Assembly: GCA_964368815.1 (NCBI GenBank)
Contig: CAYJDA010000008.1
Location: 18,934-82,933, forward strand
Reading direction: 5' to 3'
From: CAYJBH01 sp964368815
GTDB lineage: Bacteria; Bacillota; Clostridia; Oscillospirales; Ruminococcaceae
DNA length: 64,000 nt
Shown: piece by piece, positions 60,231-64,000 of the stretch
Position numbering within the stretch: the first letter of the stretch is position 1
Layout: every line of letters begins with the position of its first letter
Made by a program: the position numbers and the translations under genes
Notes under the pieces: generated by a model
The model's input: the letters and a program-made list of their open reading frames with translations, nothing else
Database searches by the model: none
What the model was told of the DNA's origin: nothing

Positions 60231-62105
60231 TTGCCGAAATATCTTGACAGTTTTGATGTCGTTATAATAGGTGCCGGTCATGCAGGTATAGAGGCCGCAC
60301 ATGCAGCTGCTCGATTAGGCGTTAGAGTAGGCTTGTTTACGCTTACTCTTGACGGTGTTGGCAATATGCCATGCAACCCTGCTATTGGCGGTGCTGCAAA
60401 GAGTCAGCTTGTACGCGAAGTGGACGCTCTTGGCGGTGAGATGGGAATAGTTGCAGACAAAACCGCAATTCAAACAAGAATGCTTGGTCTTTCGAAGGGT
60501 GCTGCAGTTCAGTCATTACGGGTACAGACTGACCGTCAGGCGTACCACAGACTTATGAAGCAACGCATAGAACAAAACAATAACATTCAGCTAAAACAGG
60601 CGGAGATAGTGGATATACTAACCTTAGATGGTGCGGTTACAGCTGTTAAAACCCGTCTTGGGAGTTACTATGGAGCTAAAGCTGTTGTAATAGCAACCGG
60701 AACATATCTTGGCGGTAAAATTTTCATCGGAAATACAAACTATGAAAGCGGTCCGGACGGCCATCATGCTGCAACCAAACTCTCTAAAAATCTTCTAAAG
60801 CTTGGAGTGGAACTTCGTCGTTTTAAAACCGGAACACCTGCAAGAGTTAAAAGAAGCAGTATTGCTTTAAACGATTTAGAAATTCAGCCCGGCGAAGATA
60901 TGCCGTTTGCATTCTCTTTTTCCACAAAAAAACCGCCGAAAAATCTATCCGTTTGCCATATAGCCTATACTGATGAAAGTGGCCACAAAATTCTGCGTGA
61001 TAACCTGAGCAAATCTCCGCTCTATAGTGGAGATATCGTGGGCGTTGGTCCGAGGTATTGTCCATCGATAGAAGATAAAGTTGTTAGATTTGCTGATAAA
61101 AAACGCCATCAAATGTTCATAGAGCCTTGCGGGCTTGACACCGAGGAGATGTATATACAAGGTATGTCATCCTCCATGCCGGAGGAAGTTCAGCTTCGAT
61201 TTTATCGTAGCATAAAAGGATTCGAAAATGCCGAAATTATGCGGCCGGCATATGCTATTGAATACGACTGTTGCAACAGTTTGCAGCTAACTTCCGGACT
61301 TTCTTTTAAACACATTAAGGGGTTATACGGTGCCGGACAGTTTAACGGCACTTCGGGATATGAAGAAGCTGCAGCACAAGGCCTCGTGGCCGGACTTAAT
61401 GCTGCTCGGTACTGTAATGGTCTTGGAGATTATCATTTTTCGAGAACCGAGAGTTATATCGGAAGTCTTATCGACGACCTTGTTACAAAAGGTACGAATG
61501 AACCCTACCGCATGATGACAAGTCGCAGTGAGTATCGCCTTTTTTTAAGACAGGATAATGCCGACAGACGACTTTGCCCTATTGCATTAAATCTGGGGCT
61601 ATTAAAAAGTAAAAGTATAAAACAATTTAAGGCAAGATGCACACAAGGAGAAGAATTGTTAAAACTCCTTAAAAAAACCACAATCAGGCCGGAAAACATT
61701 AATTGTGTTTTATCAAAAAAAGGGTGCGATCCAATTAATACTCCGATTGCCGCAATAGAGCTTTTAAAGCGACCACAGGTTTGCATTGAAGATATAATGC
61801 CGTTCCTTCCTGAGAAAAAATATGAGTTTGCTGTTAGATTGCATATCGAAACTGAGATTAAATATGAGGGATATTTAAAACGTCAAACCAATAGAATTGA
61901 ACAGCAAAAAAGAGATGAAAAAATATCTATACCGAGGAACTTTAATTATGCACTGGTATCGCATCTTTCTTTAGAGGCTAGGGAAAAGCTATCAGCAATA
62001 ATGCCGGAAAATATAGCTTTAGCATCACGAATTCCAGGAGTTAACCCTTCCGACATAACTGTACTGATAATTGCAATAAAGCGACACAAAAAGGAGTTGT
62101 TGTAA
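60231..62105 (+). CDS. mnmG: tRNA uridine-5-carboxymethylaminomethyl synthesis enzyme MnmG
   Basis: MnmG (GidA) is the FAD-dependent partner of MnmE for U34 tRNA modification. The 624 residues show the FAD site VVIIGAGHAGIEAAHAAARLG, CNPAIGGAAKSQLVREVDALGG and the conserved LFLRQDNADRRL. Start TTG at 60231 behind TAGGATAGAATA. mnmE lies 28 kb upstream on the same strand, so the pair is split in this genome. Confidence 0.96.
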   Translation: MPKYLDSFDVVIIGAGHAGIEAAHAAARLGVRVGLFTLTLDGVGNMPCNPAIGGAAKSQLVREVDALGGEMGIVADKTAIQTRMLGLSKGAAVQSLRVQTDRQAYHRLMKQRIEQNNNIQLKQAEIVDILTLDGAVTAVKTRLGSYYGAKAVVIATGTYLGGKIFIGNTNYESGPDGHHAATKLSKNLLKLGVELRRFKTGTPARVKRSSIALNDLEIQPGEDMPFAFSFSTKKPPKNLSVCHIAYTDESGHKILRDNLSKSPLYSGDIVGVGPRYCPSIEDKVVRFADKKRHQMFIEPCGLDTEEMYIQGMSSSMPEEVQLRFYRSIKGFENAEIMRPAYAIEYDCCNSLQLTSGLSFKHIKGLYGAGQFNGTSGYEEAAAQGLVAGLNAARYCNGLGDYHFSRTESYIGSLIDDLVTKGTNEPYRMMTSRSEYRLFLRQDNADRRLCPIALNLGLLKSKSIKQFKARCTQGEELLKLLKKTTIRPENINCVLSKKGCDPINTPIAAIELLKRPQVCIEDIMPFLPEKKYEFAVRLHIETEIKYEGYLKRQTNRIEQQKRDEKISIPRNFNYALVSHLSLEAREKLSAIMPENIALASRIPGVNPSDITVLIIAIKRHKKELL

Positions 62106-62106
62106 C

Positions 62107-62586
62107 ATGCCGGTAACCAAAAGATTTATTGTTCGATTATTGATATCGATAATACTAATTGCGGTAGTAGCAGTCTGTTCTCTTCTTATTAAGGAAACAA
62201 TTGACAGCGTATGGTTGCCTGAAAATTCCTTGCCTACAGTATCAGGAAGCATTGGTTATACAATTCCATATATTGAGCGAGCTGGATACGAATGGAATTT
62301 TTTAACCAGAATTGTTAAAGTTCCTACAGTAACACCTCCGGATTTAAGGTTGATAATAACTGATGTCACTGCTGAAACTCCAATTGTAATACATTTTTCA
62401 AAGCAACCCGAAACCATGAAAATTTCTATGAGTGAAGGTCAATACAACCTAAATTTTGTTGAACACGACATCGACTCTCTTTATACTCCCAGCGTAGCAG
62501 GGATATACACCTACCAACTGGAAGCCTCCTTTGATCGAGGTTCTATAATATATTACTTTTCGATAGAAGTAAAGGATATGGTTTAA
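62107..62586 (+). CDS. Unknown single-pass membrane protein
   Basis: A 159-residue protein with one N-terminal helix (about 8-28) and an extracytoplasmic beta-rich domain (Ig-like pattern with YTIPYIERAGYEWNF and IYTYQLEASFDRGSIIYYFSIEV). AAAGGAGTTGTTGTAAC precedes the ATG, 2 nt after mnmG. Function unknown. The beta-strand pattern at the C-terminus suggests a domain exposed outside the membrane. Confidence 0.65.
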   Translation: MPVTKRFIVRLLISIILIAVVAVCSLLIKETIDSVWLPENSLPTVSGSIGYTIPYIERAGYEWNFLTRIVKVPTVTPPDLRLIITDVTAETPIVIHFSKQPETMKISMSEGQYNLNFVEHDIDSLYTPSVAGIYTYQLEASFDRGSIIYYFSIEVKDMV

Positions 62587-62601
62587 CTCATAAACAAACA
62601 C

Positions 62602-62649
62602 TCACCTCTTTGCATAGTATATAGCAAATGTACTATGTAAATGAGGTGA
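62602..62649 (+). promoter_or_regulatory. Hairpin that sequesters the peptidase ribosome binding site
   Basis: TCACCTC pairs with GAGGTGA and the helix continues as TTTGCATAGTA/TACTATGTAAA, giving about 18 bp with one bulged T. GAGGTG is the ribosome binding site of the gene starting at 62653. Confidence 0.6.
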
Positions 62650-62652
62650 TAA

Positions 62653-63405
62653 ATGAATAAAGCAAGATTTCCTATGGAATATTTACGTGTAACCCAAGGG
62701 TACGGATTTTATCTTGATGGCACAGTTAAAAACACGTATAGCCACACCGGCTCATGGACGCTTGATCTAGGTGGTAGAGATACCGGACGTGATGCACTGT
62801 ATTGTCCTTTCGATGCAAAGGTAATAAGAACTCGGTATAATGCAAACGGTGAGCTATATATTGAAAGTTTAGAGCCGGTGCTATGGGCAGATGGAACACA
62901 AGATTATGCTAAAATAGTCTTTTTACACGGCGAAAATTTTTACTATAATGAGGGTGATACAATTCCGTTTGGAGCCTTCTTTTACGAGGAGGGTGGAATG
63001 GGTGGAGGAGTACCCGGAGCTTTTGCAGACCATGTTCATATAGAATGTGGTAGAGGTCGATGGCGAAATGCAGTGCAATATAGAAATGATTACGGAGTAT
63101 ATATAATAGAAGATCAGGTTCCGACACACACCATGCTATGGCTTGGTCCCGACGTAGAAATACTTAATAGCGGTGACTACCCATGGCAGGTTGACCTACC
63201 GGCAAATGATATTATTACAGTAAGCAAAACCGGATTATTAAATTATGGCAACTGGAATTTAAGAACCATTCCAGATTTAAGTGCAACACCGTTAGGAGTC
63301 CTTAATCGTGAAGTAAATCTGGTTGAACAAACCGCAGATGGAGAATTCTATCGTATAGAGGGTGGAGAATGGATAAATCGTCAGGCATTTTCTTCGCTTA
63401 AATAA
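62653..63405 (+). CDS. M23-like peptidase with C-terminal SH3-like domain, no signal peptide
   Basis: A 250-residue protein. The N-terminal 165 residues look like an M23/LytM zinc peptidase that cuts peptidoglycan cross-bridges: first ligands in YSHTGSWTLDLGG (His, Asp) and DHVHIECG (HxH). A C-terminal domain of about 60 residues (LNYGNWNLRTIPDLSATPLG) is SH3-like. No signal peptide is seen, which fits a phage-type endolysin or a protein released by lysis. Its ribosome binding site GAGGTG is locked in a hairpin. No holin was seen nearby. Confidence 0.7.
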   Translation: MNKARFPMEYLRVTQGYGFYLDGTVKNTYSHTGSWTLDLGGRDTGRDALYCPFDAKVIRTRYNANGELYIESLEPVLWADGTQDYAKIVFLHGENFYYNEGDTIPFGAFFYEEGGMGGGVPGAFADHVHIECGRGRWRNAVQYRNDYGVYIIEDQVPTHTMLWLGPDVEILNSGDYPWQVDLPANDIITVSKTGLLNYGNWNLRTIPDLSATPLGVLNREVNLVEQTADGEFYRIEGGEWINRQAFSSLK

Positions 63406-63727
63406 TAAACTTTTGAGGTAGTGTAATCCGAACTTAAAGTAGACAGTATATTTCACAGTCTTTCAAAATATTATATTTATTATATATTGAAACTACATTA
63501 TTGACCGTAAAACCCCTGCAAACATAATGCGAAATAACTTATACATTTGGTGCAAAAAGCCGGCCATAATTGTTTTTCTTCTTTGTTCGGATTACGAAAC
63601 TTTGCTTATTCCAAATAATAAATGTAATTTATCTTTAAAAAAATTCAATACTAAAATTATTTTTAAGCTCACCTTCATGTTTAAACTAAGTCGGGAATCT
63701 ATTATTTAGTTTTTTTAACTTGATGTA
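63406..63727. other. Intergenic stretch without recognised features
   Basis: About 320 nt of AT-rich sequence between the peptidase and the tRNA promoter. I see no ORF with a ribosome binding site, no clear terminator and no structured RNA. Confidence 0.5.
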
Positions 63728-63756
63728 TTGACTTTAAGGGTTTGTTGTGGTAAAAT
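63728..63756 (+). promoter_or_regulatory. Promoter of the tRNA-His/tRNA-Gln unit
   Basis: TTGACT, 17-nt spacer, TAAAAT, about 50 nt before tRNA-His. Confidence 0.6.
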
Positions 63757-63804
63757 ATTTCAAGGTCGCGAAAAGAATGTTGTAAAAACATCGACCAGTT
63801 TGTG

Positions 63805-63881
<77 letters not shown>

Positions 63882-63885
63882 TAAA

Positions 63886-63915
63886 TCCCATACCGACCGA
63901 AAGATCGGTATGGGA
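63886..63915 (+). terminator. Hairpin between the two tRNAs
   Basis: TCCCATACCGA/TCGGTATGGGA with an 8-nt loop and AAATTTT after it. It may end the tRNA-His transcript partly or serve as a processing signal. Confidence 0.5.
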
Positions 63916-63925
63916 TAAATTTTAA

Positions 63926-64000
63926 TGGGCTGTCGCCAAGCGGTAAGGCAACGGACTTTGACTCCGTCATCCGAAGGTTCGAATCCTTCCAGCCCAACCA
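63926..64000 (+). tRNA. tRNA-Gln (anticodon TTG), CCA encoded
   Basis: Acceptor TGGGCTG/CAGCCCA. Anticodon stem ACGGA/TCCGT with loop CTTTGAC gives UUG. The CCA is the last three bases of the window. Confidence 0.94.

Noticed and set aside
61990..62020. Sequence in mnmG similar to the hairpin repeat (TGCCGGAAAATATA)
   Set aside because: Only the right part matches and the stem is absent; it is coding sequence.
31198..62105. The chromosome origin region, because mnmE, mnmG and a ParA are present
   Set aside because: rpmH, rnpA, yidC, rsmG, parB, dnaA and dnaN are all missing, and the genes are scattered over 30 kb.

Overview
The window comes from a low-GC, Gram-positive, strictly anaerobic, endospore-forming and flagellated bacterium, most likely a member of the Clostridia. 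The grounds are dipicolinate synthase genes (spore core), flagellar cap genes with a sigma-D type promoter, a six-subunit Rnf complex in the clostridial gene order C-D-G-E-A-B, parts of a Na+-pumping decarboxylase, and strong AGGAGG-type ribosome binding sites with frequent TTG and GTG starts. A run of 100 N at 30685-30784 shows a draft scaffold. I saw no phage, transposase gene, CRISPR array or rRNA.

Layout. 1-2.2 kb: 5' part of a sugar-binding lipoprotein gene behind a UroD/MtaA-like gene (minus). 2.4-8.2 kb: the rnf operon (minus), whose RnfG has a 220-residue acidic extension. 8.4-13.5 kb: a TepA-like ClpP protease, OadG and OadB, an unknown membrane protein, a GNAT acetyltransferase and a Gfo/Idh oxidoreductase. 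13.6-15.0 kb: dpaA-dpaB (minus). 15.1-16.2 kb: about 1 kb without a credible gene, bounded by a strong promoter and a terminator and full of hairpins, which I read as a large structured RNA. 16.4-24.6 kb: a self-contained mannitol-type PTS operon with its own HPr and Enzyme I. 24.8-30.4 kb: a truncated sulfatase, a TetR regulator divergent from a tRNA-Gln/acyltransferase transcript, an intact sulfatase and an HD hydrolase. 30.5-30.8 kb: hairpin repeats around the assembly gap.

30.9-39.5 kb: housekeeping and cell-surface genes (mnmE, hydroxyacid dehydrogenase, ferredoxin, N6-methyltransferase, rsmI, yfcE, an LCP-like protein, ParA, acyltransferase, ComFB). 39.5-42.1 kb: a GCS2-type ligase and an MFS transporter (minus). 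42.7-43.0 kb: a probable 6S RNA. 43.1-46.1 kb: fliD-fliS (minus). 46.2-48.2 kb: yeiH with a divergent LysR regulator. 48.3-56.1 kb: a three-gene minus-strand operon encoding an eCIS-type AAA+ ATPase, a 1660-residue repeat protein and a small acidic protein that looks like a chaperone. 56.4-62.6 kb: VOC protein, uxuA, an aldo/keto reductase, RidA and mnmG. 62.6-64 kb: an M23-like peptidase without signal peptide, whose ribosome binding site lies in a hairpin, then tRNA-His and tRNA-Gln.

The strongest candidates for something undescribed are the AAA+/giant protein/acidic protein operon (48.3-56.1 kb) and the 1-kb structured RNA (15.1-16.2 kb). Next come a perfect palindrome between the promoter of a tRNA-Gln and the tRNA itself, beside a TetR gene, and a PTS operon whose HPr lacks the regulatory serine and whose MtlR has lost the PRD1 histidines.
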